Below are positions 18,869 to 27,472 of a stretch of DNA of 64,000 bases, piece by piece. The position numbers and the translations under genes were made by a program. The stretch's first letter is position 1. Each line of letters starts with the position of its first letter. Source of the DNA: Silicimonas sp. (lineage in GTDB: Bacteria > Pseudomonadota > Alphaproteobacteria > Rhodobacterales > Rhodobacteraceae); contig JAJEGW010000192.1 in NCBI GenBank assembly GCA_022819605.1, positions 62,001 to 126,000 on the forward strand, in the 5' to 3' direction. The notes under the pieces are model-generated. The model was not told the DNA's origin, did not search any database, and worked only from the letters and a program-made list of their open reading frames with translations.

Positions 18869-19357
18869 CGGGACTCACGCTCGTGACTGAACAGCAGGAC
18901 GCATCGATTTCGCGGGTCGTTGGGGTTGCCAACGCAGTCGCATCTCGTCTTGGGGATGCCCCTGACCCGGACGCCTCTTCATGCATCGTCAATTGATTTC
19001 GGGCCATTTGGCATGGCCTACGCCACGCGATGCCAGAGTTCAGCGGATCGGCAAACTGCGAACCCGACCTCGTGATCATGCGTCATTCCCACAGGTCGCC
19101 CGTGAAGCCGGTGGTTCAGGCACGCGCAAAGTTCTCCAACCGACCCATTCACGCAGCGGATTCGCGACGCGACCGCAAAGCGCCACGCGGCATTTGCCAG
19201 GCATGTCGGACGACAGCGTCCGGCCACGCATGACGCATGGCCATGTCAAGATGCACACGCCAACCGCCTGCGAAACCGCATTGGAAGACACGGTCGCGAT
19301 GGCCGGGCGAATGGCGAGGTTTGCCGTTCCGGCCCGCCTGGTGTTGGAGACGGCGTG
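18869..19357. other. Unexplained gap between the DUF4170 gene and lpxK (expected waaA position)
   Basis: About 490 bp with no supported gene on either strand. A GTG overlapping the DUF4170 stop opens a 43-codon frame ending near 18996, and a second frame runs from 18981 to 19358 and ends in a TGATG overlap with lpxK. Neither shows glycosyltransferase motifs or a clear ribosome-binding site. The coupled ends are what would remain if a gene co-translated with both neighbours had been deleted. I cannot demonstrate homology to WaaA by eye. Confidence 0.5.
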
Positions 19358-20401
19358 ATGCGACCGCCGTCATTCTGGGCCAACATGCCGGACAGGCCGG
19401 GATGGCAGGCCCGGCTGCTGGCACCCTTGGCGGCAATCTGGGCACGTGTCGCGGCGCGCCGAATTGCGCGCGGGACAGGTTACCGGGCCGGTGTCCCCGT
19501 AATCTGTGTCGGCAACATCAACGTTGGTGGCACTGGCAAGACGCCGACCGTCATCGCGCTGGTCCAACGCCTGGGAGCGGGGACACATGTGGTTGCGCGA
19601 GGCTACGGGGGAACGGAACTAGGTCCCTTGCGCGTCGATGAACGGCGTCACAGCGCAGACGATGTCGGCGACGAACCCCTCCTGATTTCTGCATTTGCGC
19701 CCACTTGGGTTGCTCGTGACCGCGCCGCGGCCGTGCGGGCGGCCGAAGCTGCCGGTGCGCGCGTGATCGTCATGGATGACGGGCTGCAGAATCCAAGTGT
19801 TGCCAAGGACCTGAACTTTGTCGTGGTCGACGCGGAAATCGGGTTCGGCAATGGATGCGTCATGCCGTCTGGTCCCTTGCGCGAACCGGTGGCGGTAGGT
19901 CTTGCGCGGGCCGATCTGGTGCTATCAATTGGCGACCCTGATGCGCAGGAGAGATTCCGGCGGATGTGGGGCGATGCAATTTCAGTGCCCCATTCGACAG
20001 GAAGTCTCGAGGTTCTGCCGACCGGCATGGACTGGAAGGGTCTGCCGGTTCTTGCGTTTGCCGGCATCGGACGTCCGGAGAAGTTCTTCGCGACGCTCAG
20101 AAATCTCGGGGCGGAGGTCGTGCGAACCGAGGCTTTGGATGACCACCAGCCTCTGGGCGATGCATTGATTGCGCGCTTGGAACGAGATGCGCGTTCGATG
20201 TCGGCGCAACTTGTGACGACGGAGAAGGATGCAGTGCGCCTGCCATCCGCATCTCGCCAAGGCGTCCTGACCTTGCCGGTGCGGTTGGAGATGGATGACG
20301 ACGCTGCCCTAGACGCAGCGCTTGCCGGTTTGCTGGTGGCGCGGCCAAGCGAATCCGAAGTCGTCTCCAAGAGAGAATCCGACTCGATGGGCGGTGCATG
20401 A
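19358..20401 (+). CDS. lpxK: Tetraacyldisaccharide 4'-kinase
   Basis: LpxK phosphorylates the 4' position of the tetraacyldisaccharide-1-phosphate precursor of lipid A at the inner membrane. The 347-residue product has an N-terminal amphipathic or membrane-associated helix, the P-loop [15 protein letters not shown], and the DVGDEPLL and [13 protein letters not shown] motifs. The ATG at 19358 overlaps an upstream stop in TGATG form. The last 15 or so residues, rich in Ser and Glu, go beyond the conserved domain and may reflect a rearranged 3' end, since the following 300 bp look like a breakpoint. Confidence 0.93.
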   Translation: MRPPSFWANMPDRPGWQARLLAPLAAIWARVAARRIARGTGYRAGVPVICVGNINVGGTGKTPTVIALVQRLGAGTHVVARGYGGTELGPLRVDERRHSADDVGDEPLLISAFAPTWVARDRAAAVRAAEAAGARVIVMDDGLQNPSVAKDLNFVVVDAEIGFGNGCVMPSGPLREPVAVGLARADLVLSIGDPDAQERFRRMWGDAISVPHSTGSLEVLPTGMDWKGLPVLAFAGIGRPEKFFATLRNLGAEVVRTEALDDHQPLGDALIARLERDARSMSAQLVTTEKDAVRLPSASRQGVLTLPVRLEMDDDAALDAALAGLLVARPSESEVVSKRESDSMGGA

Positions 20402-20559
20402 CGCAACGCACGGTCTCGCCGACGGGGCTGGAGCGCGCCGAGGCAGTGGTGCGCCTGCATCAGTTCGCGGAGGCGCGCTTCGTCCGATTCCACGACGATG
20501 TCAACCGACACCTCCGAAAGATCCACGTCCTCGCTCCCACAACTGATTCGCCGAACCAT
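20402..20559 (-). pseudogene. Possible 5' remnant of a DUF4338-type (DruA-like) transposase
   Basis: On the minus strand an ATG at 20559 opens a frame reading MVRRISCGSEDVDLSEVSV, then VVESDEARLRELMQAHHCLG. Only about 50 codons are left before it runs antisense into lpxK. The pattern of a short beta stretch, then ESxEARxRELMxxHHxLG, resembles the start of DUF4338 proteins, which include transposases and Druantia DruA. The rest of such a protein, several hundred residues, is missing. The assignment is from remembered family appearance only. A chance frame antisense to a small plus-strand frame is the alternative. Confidence 0.35.
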
Positions 20560-20706
20560 CCTGGCGTGCGCCGGAGTTGTTCTGATTCGATGTCAACTTC
20601 GTGTCAGGCTTGAAAAAAAGACGACGTGAACCAATTTGCCGCAGCACAATGGCCTGCTTGTCCCTTGCAAGTTCGACAACACTCGGGCCGCCGCTCAGAG
20701 TTGGCG
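20560..20706. other. Gap between the transposase-like remnant and the DsbA-like gene
   Basis: With the remnant beside it, this makes about 305 bp between lpxK and the DsbA-like gene without an intact gene. The two flanking genes converge. I see no terminator with a T-tract and no motif of the SMC protein, whose gene normally follows the DsbA-like gene in Rhodobacterales. Confidence 0.4.
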
Positions 20707-21378
20707 TCAGCCGTCGAGCGCTTCGTCGATCAGGGCCTTCAACTCGACATAGGACATGTTGCTGTGGAGCTTGCCGTCAATGACGAAACTTGGCGTGGAC
20801 CTGACGCCGTCTGCCTCCGCGTTCTGCAGGTACAGGGCATATAGCGCTTGTGCCCGGTCGCCGTCAGTGAAGCACCCGTCGAGATTCGCATCCGTCAGCC
20901 CGGCTGTTTTGCCGATTTTGCGGAGCTTTTCGACGATCTCTTGGGCACCGCCGGAGCCGCCAGCCCAGTCTCGCTGCTGTTCGTAGAGCATCTCTACGAT
21001 GCCGAAATACCTGCCCTCGGCGCTTTCTCCGCAACGGGCAGTGATTCCGGCCCAAAGGCCAGGGCGGTCAAAATAGACTTCACGGTAGATGAAGTTTATC
21101 CGTCCGGGATCGATGTATTCGGTCTTGAGCTGCTTGTACGGCCCGGCGTGGAACGTCGCGCAATGCGGACACGTGAAGGAGGCGTACTCGATCACGGTCA
21201 CCGGTGCGTCCGGATTGCCGAGCGCCATTTCCTTGATCATCGACGTGTCGATATCCTTGGCGTCCTGTGCCAGGGCCTGGCCGACGGGGCCGGGCAGCAC
21301 GTTGTGCGCAGAGAGGAAATGTGTGGTCGCGACGGCGGCAACGGCCAGCGCGGCAAGAATCGTCAATCGTCGGATCAT
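20707..21378 (-). CDS. DsbA-family thioredoxin-fold protein, secreted
   Basis: A periplasmic thiol-disulfide protein of 223 residues. A signal-anchor or signal peptide (MIRRLTILAALAVAAVATTH) precedes a thioredoxin fold with the active site FTCPHCATFH and, near the C terminus, the cis-Pro region STPSFVIDGKLH. It belongs to the DsbA/DsbG-like group called Thioredoxin_4. The ATG at 21378 is used because the signal sequence starts there. It begins 10 bp after the DciA gene on the same strand, a pairing typical of Rhodobacterales. The expected next gene, smc, is not present downstream. Confidence 0.92.
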   Translation of the reverse strand: MIRRLTILAALAVAAVATTHFLSAHNVLPGPVGQALAQDAKDIDTSMIKEMALGNPDAPVTVIEYASFTCPHCATFHAGPYKQLKTEYIDPGRINFIYREVYFDRPGLWAGITARCGESAEGRYFGIVEMLYEQQRDWAGGSGGAQEIVEKLRKIGKTAGLTDANLDGCFTDGDRAQALYALYLQNAEADGVRSTPSFVIDGKLHSNMSYVELKALIDEALDG

Positions 21379-21388
21379 GGCCGAAACC

Positions 21389-21907
21389 TCATTTGCTGAA
21401 TTCGTCGAATAGGACGTTTGTCCCGAGACGTTCAAGTGCCTTGCGGAGACCTTCGTCCTGGATTTCACTGGCGGCTTCCTTCGCCTTGAACGAAGTCGGC
21501 CCTGCAGTCTTGATGTTCTTGTCATCGCGCCCCGGGGCCGCATCGGGAGCGCCAAACCCGGTCGCGGCGGTTTGCGTGATGCGGATCTTCTCGATTGCGC
21601 CATAGCCGTAACACGCGTTCACGCGCTCGCGGATCTTGTCCTTTTGCATCTCCAGCATCGGTGCCTCGGGGCCTGTCGTCAGGAGAGTGAGCGTCGCCCC
21701 GAGCCCGCGGCCATAGGTGACTTCAACCGGTCGCGAGACGCGCGCTAAGTCCGGGCCGGCCACTTCGGTCCAATGCGTGAGAAGTCGCGAAACCGCAAAG
21801 CCGCGATGCTCTCCCGCCGCGCGGACACGGCCCGCGACAAGGCTTGAGGCACGCTCGAATCCACGTTCACGGCGCTTTTGTTCCTGCATCTTGCCTTGCG
21901 ATTTCAT
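21389..21907 (-). CDS. dciA: DciA family protein (DUF721)
   Basis: A 172-residue cytoplasmic protein of the DUF721/DciA family. DciA is the ancestral loader of the replicative helicase DnaB in most bacteria that lack DnaC. The conserved part is the N-terminal half, with an RWTEVAGPxLA-like block (here LLTHWTEVAGPDLARVSRP) followed by a KH-like beta-alpha stretch (GATLTLLTTGPEAPMLEM). The C-terminal 50 residues are low-complexity and variable. It is read divergently from mutY and followed closely by the DsbA-like gene. Confidence 0.85.
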   Translation of the reverse strand: MKSQGKMQEQKRRERGFERASSLVAGRVRAAGEHRGFAVSRLLTHWTEVAGPDLARVSRPVEVTYGRGLGATLTLLTTGPEAPMLEMQKDKIRERVNACYGYGAIEKIRITQTAATGFGAPDAAPGRDDKNIKTAGPTSFKAKEAASEIQDEGLRKALERLGTNVLFDEFSK

Positions 21908-21995
21908 TGCCAGCTTTCCGAAAGATAGTCCTCACACTATTCTAGGGATCATGCGCGCTGTGACCAGTCGAATGCCCTGAACGGAGGGATAAACA

Positions 21996-23054
21996 TTGCG
22001 TGACCCTTCCGCCACGATTCTCTTGGAGTGGTACGATGCACACGCACGCGACCTGCCTTGGCGCGTTGGTCCGTCAGAGAGGAAGGCAGGCGAGGTTCCC
22101 GACCCGTATCATGTCTGGCTGAGCGAAATCATGCTTCAGCAGACCACGGTGGCCGCCGTTCGGGCGTATTTCCTGCGATTTGTCGAGAGATGGCCAGATG
22201 TCAGGTCGCTTGCTGCGGCTGAAGATGCGCATGTCATGGCCGAGTGGGCTGGCCTTGGCTACTACGCACGGGCGCGGAATCTCCTGAAATGCGCCAGGTC
22301 GATCGTTCAGGACCACGGCGGTCGGTTTCCCGAAGCGCGTGAAGACTTGCTGCGCCTGTCCGGCATCGGTCCCTATACGGCCGCCGCCGTTTCCGCGATC
22401 GCCTTCGACAGGCCCGAGACGGTGGTTGACGGAAACGTGGAACGGGTCATGTCCAGGCTGTTTTCCGTCGAGACGCCTCTTCCCAAGGCAAAGTCCGAAC
22501 TGGTCGCCATTGCGATGCGGCTGACCCCTGCAGAGCGCCCTGGTGACTACGCACAGGCCGTCATGGATTTGGGGGCCACGATCTGCACTCCGAAATCCCC
22601 GGCTTGCGGCGCTTGCCCCTGGTTGGGCTGTTGCCAGGCGATGGCGGCGGGCCGTCAGCAGGAGCTGCCGAAGAGAGCGGCCAAGCCGGCAAAGCCCGTG
22701 CGCTACGGCATTGCCTACTTGGCGCGACGCGCGGACGGTGCGTGGTTGGTGCAGACGAGACCGGAAAGAGGCCTTCTCGGAGGCATGCTGGGCTGGCCGG
22801 GCACGGAATGGACCACGGACCCGCCGGAGGAGGCGCCGCCGATCCAAGGCGAATGGTGGAATCCAGGCGTCGAGGTGCGGCACGCCTTCACGCACTTCCA
22901 GTTGCGTCTCTCGCTGCGCGTGGCGGAGTTGCAGAACGACGCGGAACCTGACCGCGGGCACTTCTTGGCCGACCTGCGCAGGGAGGATCTGCCTTCCGTC
23001 ATGCGCAAGGCAATGGACGTCGTTGCCAACAGCAAGCCCGAAAAGGCGGCCTGA
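21996..23054 (+). CDS. mutY: A/G-specific adenine DNA glycosylase
   Basis: MutY removes adenine mispaired with 8-oxoguanine. The 352-residue product carries the N-terminal RDLPWR motif, the catalytic Glu in LSEIMLQQTTV, the helix-hairpin-helix LSGIGPYTAAAV with catalytic Asp in VVDGNVERVMSR, and a four-Cys iron-sulfur cluster (C-x6-C-x2-C-x5-C near residues 197-213). A C-terminal MutT-like 8-oxoguanine recognition domain follows. The start is a TTG at 21996 placed seven bases after a strong GGAGGG. It diverges from dciA with about 88 bp between. Confidence 0.95.
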   Translation: MRDPSATILLEWYDAHARDLPWRVGPSERKAGEVPDPYHVWLSEIMLQQTTVAAVRAYFLRFVERWPDVRSLAAAEDAHVMAEWAGLGYYARARNLLKCARSIVQDHGGRFPEAREDLLRLSGIGPYTAAAVSAIAFDRPETVVDGNVERVMSRLFSVETPLPKAKSELVAIAMRLTPAERPGDYAQAVMDLGATICTPKSPACGACPWLGCCQAMAAGRQQELPKRAAKPAKPVRYGIAYLARRADGAWLVQTRPERGLLGGMLGWPGTEWTTDPPEEAPPIQGEWWNPGVEVRHAFTHFQLRLSLRVAELQNDAEPDRGHFLADLRREDLPSVMRKAMDVVANSKPEKAA

Positions 23055-23096
23055 AAGGCCAAGTGCGCGCGAACCTGTCAGAAGGCATCGCGGCAA

Positions 23097-23867
23097 TCAC
23101 GCCAAGCGTTTCAGCAGTTCTTCGTGCACGGTATGGCCGCCAGCGATCACCCCGTCCACTTGGCGTGTTCCGCTGTTGAATTCCGGGCTGCGGCCGTTGC
23201 GGTCACTGACACGCGCCCCGCTCTCCGTGGCGATGAGAGCGCCAGCTGCGACGTCCCACTCCCATGTCGGGCGAAGCGTCAGCGATGCATCGAAGCTGCC
23301 TTCGGCCACAAGTGCCAGGCGATATGCGAACGACGACCGAAAGTGACGCCTTACGTCTGGCGGTCCGCCGGACCAGTACTTGGGACTGAGTCCGATACGC
23401 GAACTCAGCAAGGAAGCTCCTTCCAGCCTGTCACGCTGCAACGCCGCGATTGGCGCGCCGTTCAGCGTCGCGCCTGCGCCGGCCGCTGCAAGATAGGTTT
23501 CTTCGCGAATCGGCAGAAAGACGCAGGCTGCGACGACCCGACCGTCTTCCGCCACCGCAAGCGAATGCGCCCAGGTGTGTTTCCCGGCAATGAAGGAACG
23601 GGTCCCGTCTATGGGATCGATGATGAAGACCCGCTTGGCTGAATGGCGAGCGGGATCGTCCTCGGTTTCCTCGCTGACCCAGCCATAGTCGGGACGCATG
23701 TTCAGAAGCCGTTCCTTCAGGTGCCGGTTGACCGCGAGGTCGGCTTCGCTGACCGGACCTTCCTTGCCCTTGTCCCAAACCTGCTGGTCGCCGCGCCAGA
23801 AACTGCTCGCGATTTCGCCGGCTTCGCGTGCTGTTTCCTCAAGAAGGTCGAGATCACTTGCCGGCAA
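23097..23867 (-). CDS. cysQ: 3'(2'),5'-bisphosphate nucleotidase / inositol monophosphatase family
   Basis: A 256-residue metal-dependent phosphatase. The family motifs are WVSEETEDD (metal-binding Glu), DPIDGTRSFIAG and the C-terminal WEWDVAAGALIATESGA. CysQ removes 3'-phosphoadenosine phosphate produced by sulfate assimilation and sulfotransferases, which suits the PAPS-dependent sulfotransferase encoded at 32416. Inositol monophosphatase is an alternative by fold. The start appears to be a TTG at 23867 lying inside the end of pmbA (14-base overlap); no ATG or GTG is available before the conserved region. Confidence 0.88.
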   Translation of the reverse strand: MPASDLDLLEETAREAGEIASSFWRGDQQVWDKGKEGPVSEADLAVNRHLKERLLNMRPDYGWVSEETEDDPARHSAKRVFIIDPIDGTRSFIAGKHTWAHSLAVAEDGRVVAACVFLPIREETYLAAAGAGATLNGAPIAALQRDRLEGASLLSSRIGLSPKYWSGGPPDVRRHFRSSFAYRLALVAEGSFDASLTLRPTWEWDVAAGALIATESGARVSDRNGRSPEFNSGTRQVDGVIAGGHTVHEELLKRLA

Positions 23868-25197
23868 CGGTCAGGCCCTCGACCAGGAGCGACGGAACGA
23901 CCCGCCGCAGATGGCGGCGCGCGTCATTTGCAGGGCGTATGGTTCGGAGCATGTCGTGCAGGTTGCCCGCTATGGTGCACTCGTTGACCGGGTAGGCGAT
24001 CTCGCCGTTCTCGATCCAGAATCCGCTGGCACCGCGTGAGTAGTCCCCGGTCGTAGGGTTTATTGACGTTCCCATCAGCGAAGTGACCATCAGGCCATTC
24101 CCCATTTCGCGAATCAGGTCGTCACGGGAATCGCAGCCTTCGGTCAATGCGATGTTCGTAACCGAGGGGGAGGGTGGCGAGGCCGTGCCCCGGGTTGCGC
24201 TGGCAGTGCTTTCCATGCCGAGCTTGCGGGCGGTCGCAAGATCAAGCGTCCACCCGTTCAAAATTCCGTGTTCGACGATCTTTCGGGTGCGCGTCGGCAG
24301 GCCCTCTGCATCGAATGGCCGAGAACCGGAGACCCTGGGACGGTGCGGATTCTCGGTGATGGACAGCCCGTCGGGCAGGACCTTCTGTCCAAGCCTGTCG
24401 CGAAGCCAGGAACTGCCACGCGCAACGGCCGAGCCATTTGCGGCCTGCAGCAGATGGCCGATCAGGCTGCCGGCGATGCGTTCGTCATAGAGGACGGGAA
24501 AGGCGCCGGTTTCGGGCTTGCGTGCACCGGCGCGGGCAAGGGCGCGTTCAGCGGCGCGATGTCCGATGTCCTCGGCTTCAGGCAGGTCGGAACGGTGAAT
24601 TCGGCTTTCGCTGCAATAGTCACGCTCCATTTCGAGGCCCTCGCCGGAAATGGCGACGCAATCGGTGGAGTGAGACGTGTGCTCCCATCCGCCCGAAAAT
24701 CCGTTGGTAGCAGCAAGATGAAATGCGCTCCGCGCGAATGACGCGGCGGCAACGTCAACCTGCGAGATGCCCTGATGCGAGAGTGCTGCCGCTTCGGCCT
24801 GCAGCGCAGTTCTTTCCATTTCCGCCGGAGCAGGCATGTCAGCACCGTCGACCAGGTCCAGCGTGTCCAGGTCCCAGTTCCGTGCAAGCTGATCCGGGTC
24901 GGCAAGGCCGATATGAGCGTCTTCTGGCGCAACCCTTGCCATGTCGACGGCACGTTCGGCCATTTCGGTTATCGCTTCAGTGCCGGTATCCGACGAGGCG
25001 ACGGTGGCCTGGCGCTGGCCGAGAAGCACGCGCAGGCCGATCTCGACGCTCTCGGCGCTTTCCGCATGCTCCAGCGCGCGGTCTCGCACTTCGACCGCAA
25101 CGGAGTGCCCCTTGATCGCGATGGCATCCGCTGTCTCTGCGCCCGCCCTTGTTGCCGCGTGGAGGAGGGTATCTGTCAGTTTGGCTAGTGAGGTCAT
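23854..25197 (-). CDS. pmbA: TldD/PmbA family metallopeptidase (PmbA/TldE)
   Basis: PmbA (TldE) is one subunit of the heterodimeric TldD/E protease, known for maturation of microcin B17 and CcdA degradation. The 447-residue product shows family features: SVAVEVRDRALEHAESAES in the N-terminal domain, then the C-terminal LYDERIAGSLIGHLLQAANG, TNIALTEGCDSRDDLI, TSLMGTSINPTTGDYSRGASGFWIE and VNECTIAGNL. It lacks the HExxxH zinc motif of TldD, as TldE proteins do. The gene overlaps cysQ. tldD itself is not in the window. Confidence 0.93.
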   Translation of the reverse strand: MTSLAKLTDTLLHAATRAGAETADAIAIKGHSVAVEVRDRALEHAESAESVEIGLRVLLGQRQATVASSDTGTEAITEMAERAVDMARVAPEDAHIGLADPDQLARNWDLDTLDLVDGADMPAPAEMERTALQAEAAALSHQGISQVDVAAASFARSAFHLAATNGFSGGWEHTSHSTDCVAISGEGLEMERDYCSESRIHRSDLPEAEDIGHRAAERALARAGARKPETGAFPVLYDERIAGSLIGHLLQAANGSAVARGSSWLRDRLGQKVLPDGLSITENPHRPRVSGSRPFDAEGLPTRTRKIVEHGILNGWTLDLATARKLGMESTASATRGTASPPSPSVTNIALTEGCDSRDDLIREMGNGLMVTSLMGTSINPTTGDYSRGASGFWIENGEIAYPVNECTIAGNLHDMLRTIRPANDARRHLRRVVPSLLVEGLTVAGK

Positions 25198-25297
25198 GTG
25201 TCCGACCTAGTGCGGCAGGCCCCGGGCTTCAAGCAACGCGCATGTTGACATCCTGTCCAGCCTGCCTGATCCACGAGGCAAAAGCACCACGCAGGGC

Positions 25298-25756
25298 ATG
25301 CCAATGAAAATGGTTGAAGAGCGCGTTATTGGGGTTCCGCCGGACATCGTCTGGGCGAGCATTCTCGATGCAGAAGTTCTGAAGTCGTGCATTCCGGGTT
25401 GCGAGGAATTGTCCGGCAGCCTCGAAGAAGGATTCGAGGCGGTCGTGGTCCAGAAGGTTGGTCCGGTCAAGGCGACTTTCAGGGGCGCGGTTTTTCTCAG
25501 GGACATCGATCCGGGGAAGAGCTGTCGACTGGAAGGCGAAGGCAAGGGCGGAGCGGCAGGATTTGCCAAGGGCGGGGCCTTGGTGCGGCTGGAGCCGGAC
25601 GGCGATGGCACCAAGCTCAGCTATGAAGTGGAGGCGAAGATCGGGGGCAAGCTGGCCCAGCTCGGCAGCAGACTCATCGATTCCGTCGCAAAGAAGCTCG
25701 CGGACAGGTTCTTTTCCAGGTTCGAGGAGGCGGTCGTGGCACGGGTTCAGAACTGA
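25298..25756 (+). CDS. CoxG-like SRPBCC family protein
   Basis: A 152-residue protein of the carbon monoxide dehydrogenase subunit G (CoxG) family, an SRPBCC fold. The conserved start is IGVPPDIVWASILDAEVLKSCIPGCEEL, and a KVGPVKATFRG strand and GxAKLAQLGSRLIDSVAKKL helix follow. CoxG proteins recruit maturation factors to the membrane for CO dehydrogenase in some bacteria, but no coxMSL genes are here, and many family members are orphans of unknown role. Three ATGs lie close together (25298, 25304, 25310); the first is used. Confidence 0.82.
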   Translation: MPMKMVEERVIGVPPDIVWASILDAEVLKSCIPGCEELSGSLEEGFEAVVVQKVGPVKATFRGAVFLRDIDPGKSCRLEGEGKGGAAGFAKGGALVRLEPDGDGTKLSYEVEAKIGGKLAQLGSRLIDSVAKKLADRFFSRFEEAVVARVQN

Positions 25757-25845
25757 GTCCAGGAAGCGCCTGGTCTCGCTCGTCGAGATTCAGGCAAGCG
25801 CAAGGGAAAAGTACTTCGCGCGCCTCCTGTCTGCCTTGAATGGAT

Positions 25846-27354
25846 CTACTGAATGCGCTGGTCGTTCACGAGAACGGAGCCATCCTCTCCGGTCTCGATG
25901 GTCAGGCCAAAGTCGTCGAGCCCGTCATCGGGCCGCGCAAATGCTTCCACCATGCCGCGGAACGCCAGCGCCTGGAGATCCTGCACGATTCCAATTTCCA
26001 CCAGCCCGTCGAGAAGCTTGTCCACGCCCGTGACTGCAAAGTTAGCACTGCCGACGGGCCAAGGCACCTCGGATCGCGGGATGAACGCAAAGGCACCGTC
26101 TCCCGTGACCTCGACGCCGGCCAGCTTGATCCGGATCTCGTTCAGGTCAAGGGAACGGATTTCGACCGGGGCATGATCCAAATTCATGATTTCGGAGAGA
26201 TCGCCGTCAAGACTGTCCCGCAGCACGATCACCTTGCCGCTCGCGTCGAGGACGACCGTCACGGGTTCGCGGTCAATCACGCCCTCGGGGTCGAACATCG
26301 ACCAGAGCTCTTGATCCATCTCGAACCCCTTGACCGCGAAGCGGGCGGCAAAGTCCTGGGGCTCCTGGTCCGGCACGATCGGAATCAGGAACCGAGCGCT
26401 CAGTTCCGGCAGCCTGAACTCCGAAAGGGAGTCGAACAAGTCGGAAGCGAAAACGGACAGGACCGCACCACGCGTCGAGCCGCGGTAGTCGATGCCGTTT
26501 CGGTCCATCTTGACGAACACGTCGCTAGACGAACTCTCGGACGAAATTTCGAAGTGCTCCGCATTCGGTCCCTCTCCAGTCAGCAAGTAGCGGGCGTGTC
26601 CAAGGCTTGCGGAAATGTCGAGCGTGTTTCCATCCAGGATCGCCGCGACAAGGGAATTCTCCAGACTCTGCCACGCAATCTTGCCGGAGGACTGTGCGGC
26701 AATGTCGGAAATTTCGAACCGCAGGCTGAATGACTCGTCGTCGCCGAGTTCGTTGACATCCACATGCAACTGGAAGCTGTCCAGGATGTCTTCGCCCCGG
26801 AACTCCTCGATTTCAGCGCCACTGATGTCCAAGTTGCTCTCGTAGCCCACCATCTTGATCGATGCGACGATGGGCAGGTCATCGGTCATTTCCGGTTCGA
26901 TTATGTGAAATTCGTCAATGGTGATCGACGGGACGGCCGTCTCGTAGCGGATCCGGTCCGGCGTGCCGGAGACCACGGTTCGCGCACCGGATTGCCTGAC
27001 TTTCGCCACAAGCGTGAACTCTTCGCCTTCCGATGTGAGCGTCTGGACCGTCAACGGAGATTCCGGCGGAAAGGTCATGAGGACGGTCCCGTCTTCGCGT
27101 TCGGCGAAACTGGCGCCGCCGACAGCAACCAGGAGCGTTCCTTCCTGATCAGGCAGTTCCGCCTCTGCCAGAAATCGATCGACGGTCAGCACGTTCCCTG
27201 ATCGGCGTTTGCCTCCTGCCCGCACGGTGATGCCGGGTGTCGAGTACACGGACAGACGATTCTCAAGCACCTGGTCCGCAGTCAGTTCGGCGAATGTCGG
27301 ATTTGCGGCAAGTGCGAGAAAGAGGGAGGCGATCAGGGTTTGTGTCAGGTTCAT
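25846..27354 (-). CDS. DUF2125 domain-containing secreted protein
   Basis: A predicted periplasmic protein of 502 residues. A signal peptide (MNLTQTLIASLFLALAANPTFA) is followed by a long beta-rich sequence with evenly spaced acidic segments, such as FQLHVDVNELGDDESFSLR and KGFEMDQELWSMFDPEGV. No enzyme motif is visible. The architecture is that of DUF2125 proteins of Rhodobacterales, which have no assigned function. The ATG at 27354 is chosen because the signal peptide starts there. It lies 118 bp downstream of holA on the same strand. Confidence 0.8.
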   Translation of the reverse strand: MNLTQTLIASLFLALAANPTFAELTADQVLENRLSVYSTPGITVRAGGKRRSGNVLTVDRFLAEAELPDQEGTLLVAVGGASFAEREDGTVLMTFPPESPLTVQTLTSEGEEFTLVAKVRQSGARTVVSGTPDRIRYETAVPSITIDEFHIIEPEMTDDLPIVASIKMVGYESNLDISGAEIEEFRGEDILDSFQLHVDVNELGDDESFSLRFEISDIAAQSSGKIAWQSLENSLVAAILDGNTLDISASLGHARYLLTGEGPNAEHFEISSESSSSDVFVKMDRNGIDYRGSTRGAVLSVFASDLFDSLSEFRLPELSARFLIPIVPDQEPQDFAARFAVKGFEMDQELWSMFDPEGVIDREPVTVVLDASGKVIVLRDSLDGDLSEIMNLDHAPVEIRSLDLNEIRIKLAGVEVTGDGAFAFIPRSEVPWPVGSANFAVTGVDKLLDGLVEIGIVQDLQALAFRGMVEAFARPDDGLDDFGLTIETGEDGSVLVNDQRIQ

Positions 27355-27472
27355 TGCTGGGTTCCGGCCATAGCGGCAATGCGATCGGGTCGTTCCACGC
27401 GGATTTTGCTGGATGAGCCCTTTATGGCTTCTGTCTGCATGACGGGCAAGGCATGCGTTGCTGTCGCCGGCA

